This document shows positions 1-9,241 of a stretch of 9,625 bases of DNA, one piece after another. Positions within the stretch are counted from its first letter, which is position 1. Each line of letters begins with the position of its first letter. Made by a program: the position numbers and the translations under genes. The notes beneath the pieces were generated by a model. That model ran no database searches, was not told the DNA's origin, and saw nothing but the letters and a program-made list of their open reading frames with translations. The DNA is from an uncultured Oscillospiraceae bacterium (lineage in GTDB: Bacteria > Bacillota > Clostridia > Oscillospirales > Acutalibacteraceae): positions 1 to 9,625 of the forward strand of contig UQRS01000079.1 in assembly GCA_900543525.1 (NCBI GenBank), written 5' to 3'.

Positions 1-3000
1 GTCGCCCCGGTCGCGTTGCCGTTTGCATACTCGAACGAATAGGTCTGCCCCGCGCTCGAGGTCGCCGAGGTCAGGTTGCGCGTCCCCTCCTCATACGTAT
101 ACAGGTAGCTGCTCCCGGTCGGGCTGGTCAGCTGGGAAAGCTGGTTGCTGCGGTCATAGGCAAAGCTCGACCGCGCCTCGGCCGCGTCCACCGCGCTGAC
201 GACGTTGCCCTTGTCGTCGTAGGTATAGCTGGCGCCGTAATTCTCCTTATACAGATACGGCTTGGCGAAGTAGGCGCCGTTGATGTTGCGGCTGTAGGTC
301 AGAAAATACCGCACCCGGGTATAGGCGGCAGGGGCGATCGCCTCCGCCCCGACGAACTGCCACGCGTTCGAGAGGGCGTTGAAGTCGGCCGTTACGGGCT
401 CTCCCACCCGGGTCGTGCCGTTGTAGAACTCCAGCTGCACCGAGAAGCCCGGCCGGTAGTCGGTCGAGCTGCTGCCGAGCTCCAGCCGGCTGCGGCCGTT
501 CGTCGCGGCCGAGAAGCCCTTCGCCCAGCCTCCGAAGGCGTAGACGTCCCCCTTCTTTCCCGAGACGTAGATGTAGTTGGAATAGACCCGGCGATCCGCG
601 CCCACCGCGCCGGGGAGGTAAAAGGCGCGGCCGCCGCCGGGGAGGCCGTCCTCCTCCCCCACCTGCGAAAAGCTGCCGCCGAAGGTCGCGCTCCAGTACG
701 CGCTGTCGCCCGAAAAGCCGGAGTTCGGCAGCATGTTGCGCGCGTCGGAGGCCGCGCCGGCCTCGACCTGGAGGTCGTCGAAGTAGGCCGTGCCGCTGGT
801 CGCGCCGTCCTCGAACCCGAACAGCGCCTTCAGCCTCTGCCCGGCCGGAAGCCGGATGGAGACCGAAACCTTTTTCCACTCGTCCGCGCCGGTCGACAGA
901 ATTTTGGCCGAGCTGATGCCGCCGGTAACCGTCGTGCCGTTCCAGCTCTCCAGCCGCAGAACCGCCCCGCTGCCGCCGAGGGTCGCGCCGGCCGTATGGA
1001 CATACCCGGTGAAGGTGTACTCCCCTCCTCCCGGGGTTCCGAGATCCTGCGTATAGTAGGTGTAGCCGCTCTGCGCCGCGCTGCTGCGGGTAATCTGCGC
1101 CGAGCCGGTTCCGATCCGTCCTTTGGAGCTCCAGCCCAGGCTTCCGCCGGTGCCGCTGTCCTCCACCGTATACGCGGTCGAGATTGCGCTGCTGTCAAAG
1201 CCGCTGCTGCGCACCAGATTCACGCTGCTCTGCTGCACGTTTGAGACCTTGGTCGTTTTGTTGGCGGTGGGATTCACGCTGTTTTTCCCGGGCGAGAGGC
1301 CGGGCGCGCCCTGCTCATAGCAGGTCGCCATCCCCGAGGTGCGGTCGAGGATTCCGGTCGTCTGGCCATAGCCGTTGAACCGGTAGGTCACCGTCCGGCC
1401 GGAAAGGTCGGTGATGTCGGTTTCATTCGGCCGGTAGGTGAAGCTGTAGCGCAGGTTGTCGGCGCCGGCCGTTCCGTACCGGAGTGTCGACACCCTCCTG
1501 CTGTCGGCGTGGCAGCTCAGGCTCACCATCGTTCCGTCGTGCCGGTCGATACAGCTCATCGGCGTCGCCTCGCTTCCGGAGCCATATGCGAACTCGATGT
1601 ACCGGCCGTCGGGGAAGGTCATTTTCCAAAGCAGATCTCCCGCATACGAAAGGCTGGTGGTGCGCCCTGCGGGGTCGGTGATGCCGGTGATCCGGGCGGC
1701 GTTCGCGCTGTCGGTGTACCCGAAGGTATACGCCCGGCCGACTCCGTCCAGCACCCGCCGGATCCGCTGCTTTGCGGGGGCGCTCAGGCTCTCATACTCC
1801 ACACGGATGCTGTGCCCGTTGGTGTCCTTGATCTTTACCAGATTTCCGGCGCTGTTAAACAGCATCGCGCCGCCGTCCTTATCCTCGATCCGGTAGGTAT
1901 ACGCGTCGGCGCCGTCGTACTGCGGGCTGTCATACCGCGTGAAGCTGTACCCCAGCCCGTCCTCGTCCTTTCCGGTATGGAAGGCGCCGCTTTCGGCCGA
2001 GTAGAAATAGTGCTTTGTTCCGTCCGCGTCGGCAAAATAATACATATAATGCTCGATCCCGGAGGTGTACACCGCCACGTTGTAGTTGGTCCGCCAGCCG
2101 ATTCCGCTGTCCGACGCCGTGGTGATGCCGCCCGCCCCGATCTCGTTTCCGCTGTTGTAGATCATCGAGATCGAGACCGGCAGAATATTTCCCGACGCGC
2201 CGCAGATCGGCTGCACCATCATAAAATTTCCGCTGAAATGGTTGACCGACGCGCTGCCCGAGCGCCCCGCCTCGATCGACGTGGTCGTCCAGTAGTCCTC
2301 CGCGCCGTTCGTATTGCGGTAATCGACCGTGAAAAAGGGGAAATAGTCCCGGGTCAGCCCGCTGACATAGGCCGAGAGCCTCCCCCGCAGGAATTTGGCC
2401 GCGAAATACTGGCTGGCCGTGACGCTCTCCTCTTTTGCTTTCAGCAGCAGGCCTTTTTTAGAGCCGGGGTCCAGATACCATTTCTGCAAAAGGGCGGTGA
2501 TGTCGAAGGCGCCCCAGGTATAGTTGTTCTCCCCGGTGTTCTGCAGGATGTGGTAGTCGACTGCCTGTCCGGCGGCCGAGGGCTGGGCGTTCCAGGTGGC
2601 CGTGCCGGAGTTGTAGGCGGAGGTCAGCTCGTACAGATCCACCTCCCGCCGGGCGCTTGTATCGCTGAAGCTGGTGGTGTAGCAGAGGTTCAGGCTTCCG
2701 GCGACCGGCACGCAGCCCGGCTCGAGCGTCGGCAGCGTGATGTCGATCAGCCCTCTCGAGGTGGTGACGTTCTGCCCGTCGTGGTACCGCCCGACCTCCA
2801 TCCACACCGTCTGGTTCATCGCGCGGGTCGGGTAGGCCGACGACACATAGGAGGATCGGATGCTGCTTTCGTTCTGCTCGGTGCGGATGGCCGGGTCGAT
2901 CACGACCGGAAAAACTCTTTCTTCGTCGTTGATCCAGGCGGCGTCGGCCACGGTGCGCAGCCTCCAGCAGTCCTCTTCTCCGCCCGTCAGCTCGTAATGC

Positions 3001-4316
3001 ACGGCGGCCGAGCTTTCTCCGCCCGCGTCGTACATAAAGGGGGCGGGGATGACAAAGATCGCGCCGGATGCAGCGGCGGAGTCGGCATTCTCATCGGGGG
3101 CGGAGCCGTCACTCTCATCGAGGGCGGAGCCGGCCGCGGCGGTTTCCACGCCGGGGCGGGAGGCGGCATCCTCCGCTGCAAACGCGGCGACGCTGCCGTC
3201 CTCCAGCAGGCGCAGCGTCATCCCCGGCGCCGAGACCGCGAAGTCGAAGGCATACCCCTCCAGCCGTCCGGTCAGCACGATGTTTTCCTTCAGGGTATCG
3301 CCCTGCAGCAGATATTCCAGATGCACGCGGTCAAAAATCTCCTCATACACCGCGGCCGAGGCGGCGTATTTCAGCGAAAAATCCGGGTTGTACGCCGGCT
3401 CATCCCGGCTTTCATAGGAAGCCGGATTTCCCGCAGAGGCCGGGGTGGCCGGGTTTTCCGCAGAGGCTGGGGAGGTCGGGTTTCCCGCTGAGGCCGGGGT
3501 GGCCGGGTTTTCCGCAGAGGCTGGGGAGGTCGGGGCCTCTGCGGCCGCAGGAGCCTCCGGCGCCGCCTCCTCCGCCGGGAGGTAGCGCTGCGCCTGCTGG
3601 TCATAGATTTTCAGCCCGCTGCTCTGCGTCCGGCCGGAGGACTTCCCCTCTCCGCTGGCCGGGGCGGCCGCTCCTCCTTCGGCGGTCTTTCCCCCTCCGG
3701 CGGCGGAGGCGGCGTCATTCGCCTCGGCCGGGTTCGCAGGGGCACTTCCTTTCTCTGCGGCCGCCGACTGCGCCGGGGAGGCCTCTGCGGCGTCATCCGT
3801 CCGGCCGCCCGACAGCGCACGAAACCGGAGGCGGTAGCCCTCCCGCTGCAGCTGCAGCAGATACGCCTCATCCGACCGCGCGGCCAGCTTGATCTGCAGG
3901 TCGTTTCCGGCGTTCGCATACCCCGCCACGCCGTCTGCCTTGTCGGCCTGCAGCCGGTTGTCCAGGTCGAGCCACTCGCCCGCCTTCCGGTAGTGCACCG
4001 CCGTCTCATAGCTGACCGCGCGCAGGCTGCCGTCGCTCATCTCAAAATGCTTGACCTTCTCCTCCCGCAGGCTCTCCACCTCCCGCAGGATGGTTGCCTC
4101 CGCCGCGCCCGGCGAGGCTGTGGAGGTCTCGTCGGCCGGGCTGAAATCTGCGGCGGCCGATGCGGTCGATGCGGTCGACGCACTCTCCCCTGCCGCAGAG
4201 TCAAAAAAAGCAGCGAATCTTTCGCCCGCCGCTGCAAATGCTTCCATCGGCGCCGCACCCAGCAACAAACTGAGACTCAGCGCCACTGCCGCTATTCTTT
4301 TCCACACCTTCTGCAT
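1..4316 (-). CDS. Secreted WapA-like RHS/YD-repeat surface protein, C-terminus beyond window
   Basis: A minus-strand frame runs without a stop from ATG 4316 to the window edge (1438 codons plus 2 nt). GAGGGG lies 8 nt upstream of the ATG. The frame has no alternative ATG, GTG or TTG back to an in-frame stop near 4574. Residues 1-28 are a signal peptide: basic start, hydrophobic core LSLSLLLG, cleavage near AFA-AA. Residues ~90-122 hold a WapA-type segment ending WLDLDNRL. An Ala/Pro-rich stretch follows, with four 9-residue repeats at ~262-297. FPVVIDPAI (~470) leads into a DNRLRE-type beta domain (~480-630), and the RHS core starts near 690. YD-type repeats include GRTVTYRFNGYGQTTGILD and GRTTSLSYAGDLLW. 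Two jelly-roll-like modules (~1027-1360) precede further YD repeats (YTYDDKGNVV). Proteins of this family are exported and wall-associated and often end in a variable toxin; whether this one does cannot be seen. The coding call is very secure, the exact role is not. Confidence 0.92.
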   Translation of the reverse strand, partial: MQKVWKRIAAVALSLSLLLGAAPMEAFAAAGERFAAFFDSAAGESASTASTASAAADFSPADETSTASPGAAEATILREVESLREEKVKHFEMSDGSLRAVSYETAVHYRKAGEWLDLDNRLQADKADGVAGYANAGNDLQIKLAARSDEAYLLQLQREGYRLRFRALSGGRTDDAAEASPAQSAAAEKGSAPANPAEANDAASAAGGGKTAEGGAAAPASGEGKSSGRTQSSGLKIYDQQAQRYLPAEEAAPEAPAAAEAPTSPASAENPATPASAGNPTSPASAENPATPASAGNPASYESRDEPAYNPDFSLKYAASAAVYEEIFDRVHLEYLLQGDTLKENIVLTGRLEGYAFDFAVSAPGMTLRLLEDGSVAAFAAEDAASRPGVETAAAGSALDESDGSAPDENADSAAASGAIFVIPAPFMYDAGGESSAAVHYELTGGEEDCWRLRTVADAAWINDEERVFPVVIDPAIRTEQNESSIRSSYVSSAYPTRAMNQTVWMEVGRYHDGQNVTTSRGLIDITLPTLEPGCVPVAGSLNLCYTTSFSDTSARREVDLYELTSAYNSGTATWNAQPSAAGQAVDYHILQNTGENNYTWGAFDITALLQKWYLDPGSKKGLLLKAKEESVTASQYFAAKFLRGRLSAYVSGLTRDYFPFFTVDYRNTNGAEDYWTTTSIEAGRSGSASVNHFSGNFMMVQPICGASGNILPVSISMIYNSGNEIGAGGITTASDSGIGWRTNYNVAVYTSGIEHYMYYFADADGTKHYFYSAESGAFHTGKDEDGLGYSFTRYDSPQYDGADAYTYRIEDKDGGAMLFNSAGNLVKIKDTNGHSIRVEYESLSAPAKQRIRRVLDGVGRAYTFGYTDSANAARITGITDPAGRTTSLSYAGDLLWKMTFPDGRYIEFAYGSGSEATPMSCIDRHDGTMVSLSCHADSRRVSTLRYGTAGADNLRYSFTYRPNETDITDLSGRTVTYRFNGYGQTTGILDRTSGMATCYEQGAPGLSPGKNSVNPTANKTTKVSNVQQSSVNLVRSSGFDSSAISTAYTVEDSGTGGSLGWSSKGRIGTGSAQITRSSAAQSGYTYYTQDLGTPGGGEYTFTGYVHTAGATLGGSGAVLRLESWNGTTVTGGISSAKILSTGADEWKKVSVSIRLPAGQRLKALFGFEDGATSGTAYFDDLQVEAGAASDARNMLPNSGFSGDSAYWSATFGGSFSQVGEEDGLPGGGRAFYLPGAVGADRRVYSNYIYVSGKKGDVYAFGGWAKGFSAATNGRSRLELGSSSTDYRPGFSVQLEFYNGTTRVGEPVTADFNALSNAWQFVGAEAIAPAAYTRVRYFLTYSRNINGAYFAKPYLYKENYGASYTYDDKGNVVSAVDAAEARSSFAYDRSNQLSQLTSPTGSSYLYTYEEGTRNLTSATSSAGQTYSFEYANGNATGA
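3089..3132 (-). repeat. Short 24-nt period acidic repeat in the RHS gene
   Basis: The 20-nt segments 3089-3108 and 3113-3132 differ at one base and are offset by 24 nt. The minus strand reads two similar acidic octapeptides (ALDESDGS and APDENADS) at about residues 396-411. This is a second, smaller low-complexity expansion in the N-terminal third of the RHS protein and looks like a local duplication. Confidence 0.7.
3427..3534 (-). repeat. Four in-frame 27-nt repeats (two 54-nt units) in the RHS gene
   Basis: Two 54-nt units, 3427-3480 and 3481-3534, differ at one base. Each is made of two diverged 27-nt halves. The minus strand encodes four copies of a nine-residue motif of the form N-P-(A/T)-(S/T)-P-A-S-A-(E/G), at about residues 262-297. 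The unit is a multiple of three, so gain or loss of copies would keep the frame. The segment probably forms an extended Pro/Ala/Ser linker between the N-terminal region and the rest of the protein. Confidence 0.9.
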
Positions 4317-4373
4317 TTTCTTTTCCCCTCTCTCGCTTCCCCTTGCTTTCCCCTCTTTTTCCGCTTTTCCCGG

Positions 4374-4545
4374 CCTTTTCCGGGACTTTTCCGGAGTCCC
4401 GTGGAACCCCCGAATTTCTCCGCTTTTTTCCGGGGGCCCGCCTTGCCGCCGCGGGTTTTGCTTTTTCCGGAGTCTTTCCGGAATCCCATGGAACCCCTGA
4501 ATCTCCGCTTTTTCCCGGGAGCCCGCCTTGCCGCCGCGGGTTTCA
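4374..4545. repeat. Imperfect tandem duplication of ~86 bp upstream of the RHS gene
   Basis: Segments ~4374-4458 and ~4460-4545 align over their full length with scattered substitutions and a few 1-2 nt gaps. The best conserved block, GCCCGCCTTGCCGCCGCGGGTTT on the plus strand, is identical in both (4436-4458 and 4521-4543). Read on the minus strand, each copy can form a small CCCGC/GCGGG hairpin, and the gene-proximal copy also a GGGACT/AGTCCC stem (4384-4402). The region lies between a possible promoter and the RHS start codon, so it would be in the 5' leader of that mRNA. The gene-proximal ~60 nt of the leader are strongly purine-rich on the transcribed sense. Confidence 0.75.
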
Positions 4546-4576
4546 CCGTGAGTTATCCTCTCCGGCTGCTGCTTTC

Positions 4577-4605
4577 ATGATACCACACTCCATCCCCATT
4601 TTATA
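4577..4605 (-). promoter_or_regulatory. Possible extended -10 promoter for the RHS gene
   Basis: On the minus strand 4585-4577 reads TGGTATCAT, which fits an extended -10 (TGn followed by TATCAT, 5 of 6 to consensus). The hexamer 17 bp upstream, TATAAA, is a poor -35, which extended -10 promoters tolerate. Transcription would start near 4570 and give a leader of about 250 nt containing the 86-bp duplication. This is pattern reading only. Confidence 0.35.
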
Positions 4606-4669
4606 TGCACTTTTGTCACGAATTCCCCTCTCCCTTTTCTACGTTTTGCACAAATGATAGAGGGGAGAG

Positions 4670-4715
4670 CGCAAAACCCCAGACCGATCCGAATGGATCA
4701 GCCTGAGGTTTTGCG
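4670..4715 (-). terminator. Long hairpin 38 nt after adhE, probable terminator or 3' processing structure
   Basis: Arms 4670-4690 and 4695-4715 form a 21-bp stem with a 4-nt loop (AUUC in the minus-strand RNA). At three positions the plus-strand arms mismatch (C/A), while the minus-strand RNA has G-U pairs, so the stem is continuous only in the adhE transcript. It begins 38 nt past the adhE stop codon. The following minus-strand bases (GCTCTCCCC) lack a U-tract, so it is not a standard intrinsic terminator; it may act with Rho or as a 3'-end stabiliser. Confidence 0.55.
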
Positions 4716-4753
4716 ACAAAGATTTGGTCATCTCCTATCAGAGGGGCGGCACT

Positions 4754-7342
4754 TTACCTTCCATAATATGCATCGGTATAGAGGCGCTCAATCTCCTCCA
4801 CCAGAGGATAGCGGGGGTTGGCGGTTGTGCACTGGTCGGCGTGGGCGTGATAGCTCAGCGGCTCCAGCCGGGATTTGAATTCGGCCTCCGAAACGCCGCA
4901 GGCGGCAATGCTCGACGGCATCCCGAGCGAGTCGGAGAGCCGCCGCACCTCCGCCACGAGGTTGTCAACAGAAGCCTCGGTCGTGCGGCCTCCAAAGCCG
5001 AGAATTCGGGCAATTTTGGCATATTTTTCGGCTGCTACAAACTTCTCATATTTGGGGAAGGTGGTGAATTTGGACGGCCGCTCGGCGTTGAATTTGATAA
5101 CATAGGGCAGCAGCACGGCGTTGGCGCGGCCGTGCGGGATGTGGAACTCTCCGCCCAGTTTGTGCGCCATCGAATGATTCAGCCCCAAAAATGCGTTGGT
5201 AAAGGCCATCCCCGCAATGCAGGAGGCGTTGTGCATCTTCTCCCGCGCTGTTCGATCGCCCTGATAGGATTTATAAAGGTAGCCGAACACAAGGTCGATG
5301 GCCTGCAGCGCCAGTCCGTCGGTATAATCACTCGCCATGACCGAGACGTACGCCTCTATCGCGTGGGTGAGCACGTCGAGGCCGGTATCCGCCACCACCT
5401 GCTTCGGCAGGCTGGTGACAAACTGCGGATCTATAATGGCGACGTCGGGCGTCAGGGCATAATCGGCCAGCGGATATTTGATGTTGCCCCGCCTGGCGTC
5501 GGTGATGACCGAGAAGGAGGTCACCTCCGACCCGGTGCCCGAGGTGGTCGGAATGGCGACCAGCTTTGCCTTTGCGCCCAGCTTCGGGAAGCTGTAGGCA
5601 CGCTTGCGGATGTCGAGGAATTTCAGCTTCAGCCCGTCGAAGGAGGTATCGGGATGCTCGTAAAACAGCCACATGCCCTTGGCCGCGTCGATGGCCGAGC
5701 CGCCGCCCAGCGCGATAATGACATCCGGCTCAAACTCCCGCATAGCGCGAACGCCGCGCTGAATGGTCTCGACATCCGGGTCAGGCTCGATGTCCGCATA
5801 GATTTCGCTGTGGCAGTAGTTTTCTCTCCGGCGCAGGTAGTAGAGCACCTTATCGACATAGCCGAGCTTCACCATGGTCGCGTCGGTCACGATAAAAGCG
5901 CGGTTGATCTCCCGCATTTTCTGGAGATACTGGATCGACCCCTCCTCAAAATAAATCTTCGGCGGAATTTTGAACCACTGCATGTTGACCCGGCGGTGCG
6001 CCAGCCTCTTTTTGTTAATCAGATTGACGGTCGACACGTTGGAAGTGGTCGAGTTGCGCCCGTAGGAGCCGCAGCCCAGCGTCAGCGAGGGGGTGTTGGT
6101 GTTGTAGATATCCCCGATCGCCCCCTGGGAGGAGGGGGAGTTGGCAATGACTCTGCCGACCGGCATCCGCTTGCCATAAGCCTTGATAAGCGCCTCATCG
6201 GCACTGTGGATGACCGCTGTGTGCCCCAGCCCGCCGAGGCTCAGGGTATCTGCGGCCGCCTGAAATCCCTGCTCATGCCCCTCCACCTGATAATAGGCGA
6301 GGATGGGCGACAGCTTCTCGCCGCAGAAGGGCTCGTTTTCATCCACCCCTTTTAAGGGGACAATCAGAATTTTGGTATCCTCCGGCACCTCCAGCCCGGC
6401 CGCAGCGGCAATCTTCGCCGCCTTTTGCCCCACGACGGCGGCATTCAGCTTCCCGGCAGGAAAAACGTATTCCGCAAGCTTTTTGGCCTGCTCTCCCCGG
6501 AGGAAGGCGCAGCCGTTATCGGCCATATATTTTTCAAAGGAACGGGCAATCTCCCGATCGACGATCACCGCCTGCTCAGAGGCGCAGATCATCCCGTTGT
6601 CAAACGTCTTGGACATAATCAGGTCGGTGCAGGCCCGCTCCAGATCGGCGGTCTTTTCAATATAACAGGGCACGTTGCCCGGCCCGACGCCGAGCGCCGG
6701 CTTGCCGCAGGAGTAGGCCGCGCGCACCATTCCCGAGCCTCCGGTCGCCAGGATGAGGGAGACGCCGGGATGGTTCATCAGGGCGTTTGTCGCCTCCACC
6801 GACGGGTGCTCGATCCACTGAATACAGTACTCCGGCGCGCCGGCTCTGCGCGCGGCCTCATAGAGGATGCGGGCCGCCTCCACCGAGCAGCGCTGGGACG
6901 ACGGGTGGAATCCGAAAATAATCGGGTTGCGGGTTTTGGCGCAGATCAGCGCCTTGAACATGGCGGTGGAGGTCGGGTTGGTCACCGGCGTAACGCCGGC
7001 CACCACGCCGACCGGCTCGGCCACAAGGCTGTAGCCCTCCAGCTCATTTTCCTCCACAATGCCGACCGTTTTCTCATGCTTGATGGAGTTCCAGATATAC
7101 TCGGTCGCGAACATGTTTTTGATGACCTTGTCCTCATACACGCCGCGGCCGGTCTCCTCCACCGCCATGCGGGCGAGGTCGGTATGCGCCTCCAGCCCGG
7201 CCAGCGCCATCTCATGCACGGCGTGGTCAACCTGCTCCTCGTTCATGTCCATGTAGGCGGCAAGCGCCTTCTGCGCCCGCTCGACCAGCGTATCAATCAT
7301 TTCCTTGATATCGGTATTTTCGGCAGCAATTTTCTTCGGCAT
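4754..7342 (-). CDS. adhE: Bifunctional acetaldehyde-CoA/alcohol dehydrogenase AdhE
   Basis: AdhE reduces acetyl-CoA to acetaldehyde and then to ethanol, using two NADH, in fermenting cells; the family forms cytoplasmic spirosome filaments. Numbered from ATG 7342, the protein has 862 residues, normal for the family. The N-terminal CoA-acylating aldehyde dehydrogenase half shows PVTNPTSTAMFKAL, LATGGSG and the catalytic cysteine C253 in MICASEQ. After the linker, the iron-dependent alcohol dehydrogenase half (~455 onward) has the nucleotide motif GGGSAIDAAKG and the expected iron ligands D656 and H660 (DVLTH), H723 (NHSMAH) and H737 (HIPHG). A TTG at 7372 would add ten residues and has AAGGG 9 nt upstream; I prefer the ATG because the family usually starts about there, although its AAAGGA lies 13 nt upstream. 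The gene stands alone, divergent from htrA. No key residue is missing. Confidence 0.97.
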   Translation of the reverse strand: MPKKIAAENTDIKEMIDTLVERAQKALAAYMDMNEEQVDHAVHEMALAGLEAHTDLARMAVEETGRGVYEDKVIKNMFATEYIWNSIKHEKTVGIVEENELEGYSLVAEPVGVVAGVTPVTNPTSTAMFKALICAKTRNPIIFGFHPSSQRCSVEAARILYEAARRAGAPEYCIQWIEHPSVEATNALMNHPGVSLILATGGSGMVRAAYSCGKPALGVGPGNVPCYIEKTADLERACTDLIMSKTFDNGMICASEQAVIVDREIARSFEKYMADNGCAFLRGEQAKKLAEYVFPAGKLNAAVVGQKAAKIAAAAGLEVPEDTKILIVPLKGVDENEPFCGEKLSPILAYYQVEGHEQGFQAAADTLSLGGLGHTAVIHSADEALIKAYGKRMPVGRVIANSPSSQGAIGDIYNTNTPSLTLGCGSYGRNSTTSNVSTVNLINKKRLAHRRVNMQWFKIPPKIYFEEGSIQYLQKMREINRAFIVTDATMVKLGYVDKVLYYLRRRENYCHSEIYADIEPDPDVETIQRGVRAMREFEPDVIIALGGGSAIDAAKGMWLFYEHPDTSFDGLKLKFLDIRKRAYSFPKLGAKAKLVAIPTTSGTGSEVTSFSVITDARRGNIKYPLADYALTPDVAIIDPQFVTSLPKQVVADTGLDVLTHAIEAYVSVMASDYTDGLALQAIDLVFGYLYKSYQGDRTAREKMHNASCIAGMAFTNAFLGLNHSMAHKLGGEFHIPHGRANAVLLPYVIKFNAERPSKFTTFPKYEKFVAAEKYAKIARILGFGGRTTEASVDNLVAEVRRLSDSLGMPSSIAACGVSEAEFKSRLEPLSYHAHADQCTTANPRYPLVEEIERLYTDAYYGR

Positions 7343-7410
7343 ATTTTTTACACAATCCTTTCCGATAGCCAAAAGTCTTTACCCTTAGTATGGCATTTTT
7401 TCAAAGGATT

Positions 7411-7426
7411 ACGCGCCGAAGCGCGT
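7411..7426 (-). promoter_or_regulatory. UUCG-capped hairpin in the adhE leader
   Basis: The 16 bases form a perfect 6-bp stem (ACGCGC/GCGCGT). In the minus-strand RNA the loop is UUCG closed by C-G, the very stable tetraloop type; on the plus strand the loop is CGAA. It lies about 70 nt before the adhE ATG. No U-run follows, so it is not an obvious attenuator. It may protect the mRNA or shape the leader. Confidence 0.5.
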
Positions 7427-7463
7427 TTGGAAAAGAAATAAGGAAATGCAAAAGCAGCAGATA

Positions 7464-7492
7464 TTATGACATATTTTTTTGAAGATCGTTTA
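7464..7492 (-). promoter_or_regulatory. Possible extended -10 promoter for adhE
   Basis: The minus strand reads TGTCATAAT at 7472-7464: a TGn element followed by CATAAT, 5 of 6 to the -10 consensus. The hexamer 17 bp upstream (TAAACG, 7492-7487) matches the -35 consensus at only three positions. Transcription would start near 7457, giving a leader of about 115 nt that includes the UUCG hairpin. Confidence 0.4.
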
Positions 7493-7525
7493 CGGTACGT
7501 TCACAAAAACAATAAGACTTATCCA

Positions 7526-7531
7526 TATAAT
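7526..7531 (+). promoter_or_regulatory. Possible -10 element (TATAAT) for htrA
   Basis: A perfect TATAAT lies 120 nt upstream of the htrA start, in the A+T-rich divergent region. No good -35 is seen at 16-18 bp; TTCACA at 7500-7505 is 20 bp away. The predicted leader would be about 115 nt. It lies within 60 bp of the adhE promoter candidate, so the two could influence each other. Confidence 0.35.
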
Positions 7532-7651
7532 CCAATTAGAATAAAAGAAAACAAAGGGAGACGGCAGACCTCCGCTTGAAGGAAGGCGTTTTCGCTCCCC
7601 ACTGACCTTTACAATATCGACCGCGAAGGCGGTAGAATGGAGCGCATAAGT

Positions 7652-9232
<1,581 letters not shown>

Positions 9233-9241
9233 CGAAGATGC

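Noticed and set aside
1509..3491. Long plus-strand open frame (660 codons)
   Set aside because: It lies antisense to the RHS frame, its translation is His/Arg/Gly/Val-rich without domain, and G+C-rich coding DNA commonly leaves the opposite strand open. The minus-strand frame shows clear family motifs throughout.
4374..4545. CRISPR array or insertion-sequence ends in the repeat region
   Set aside because: There are only two tandem copies with no spacers, no terminal inverted repeats and no transposase gene. A simple duplication explains it.
4292..4546. 84-codon Lys/Arg/Gly-rich minus-strand frame starting at GTG 4546 and overlapping the RHS start
   Set aside because: It spans the 86-bp duplication, so its internal similarity follows from the DNA repeat. 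Its composition reflects purine-rich leader sequence, and it begins with GTG without a clear Shine-Dalgarno site.
4724..6355. Long plus-strand open frame (543 codons) opposite adhE
   Set aside because: The minus strand here encodes the AdhE alcohol dehydrogenase half and part of the aldehyde dehydrogenase half with all key residues. The antisense translation has no recognisable features and no good ribosome site.
7498..7516. Rex-like operator in the adhE/htrA divergent region
   Set aside because: The half site TTGTGAA is present on the minus strand (7506-7500), and Rex often controls adhE in Clostridia. The second half site at the right spacing is essentially absent, so it cannot be called.
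7556..7599. GGGAG/CTCCC pairing in the htrA leader
   Set aside because: Only 5-7 bp with a bulge and a loop of about 30 nt, too weak to call a regulatory hairpin.
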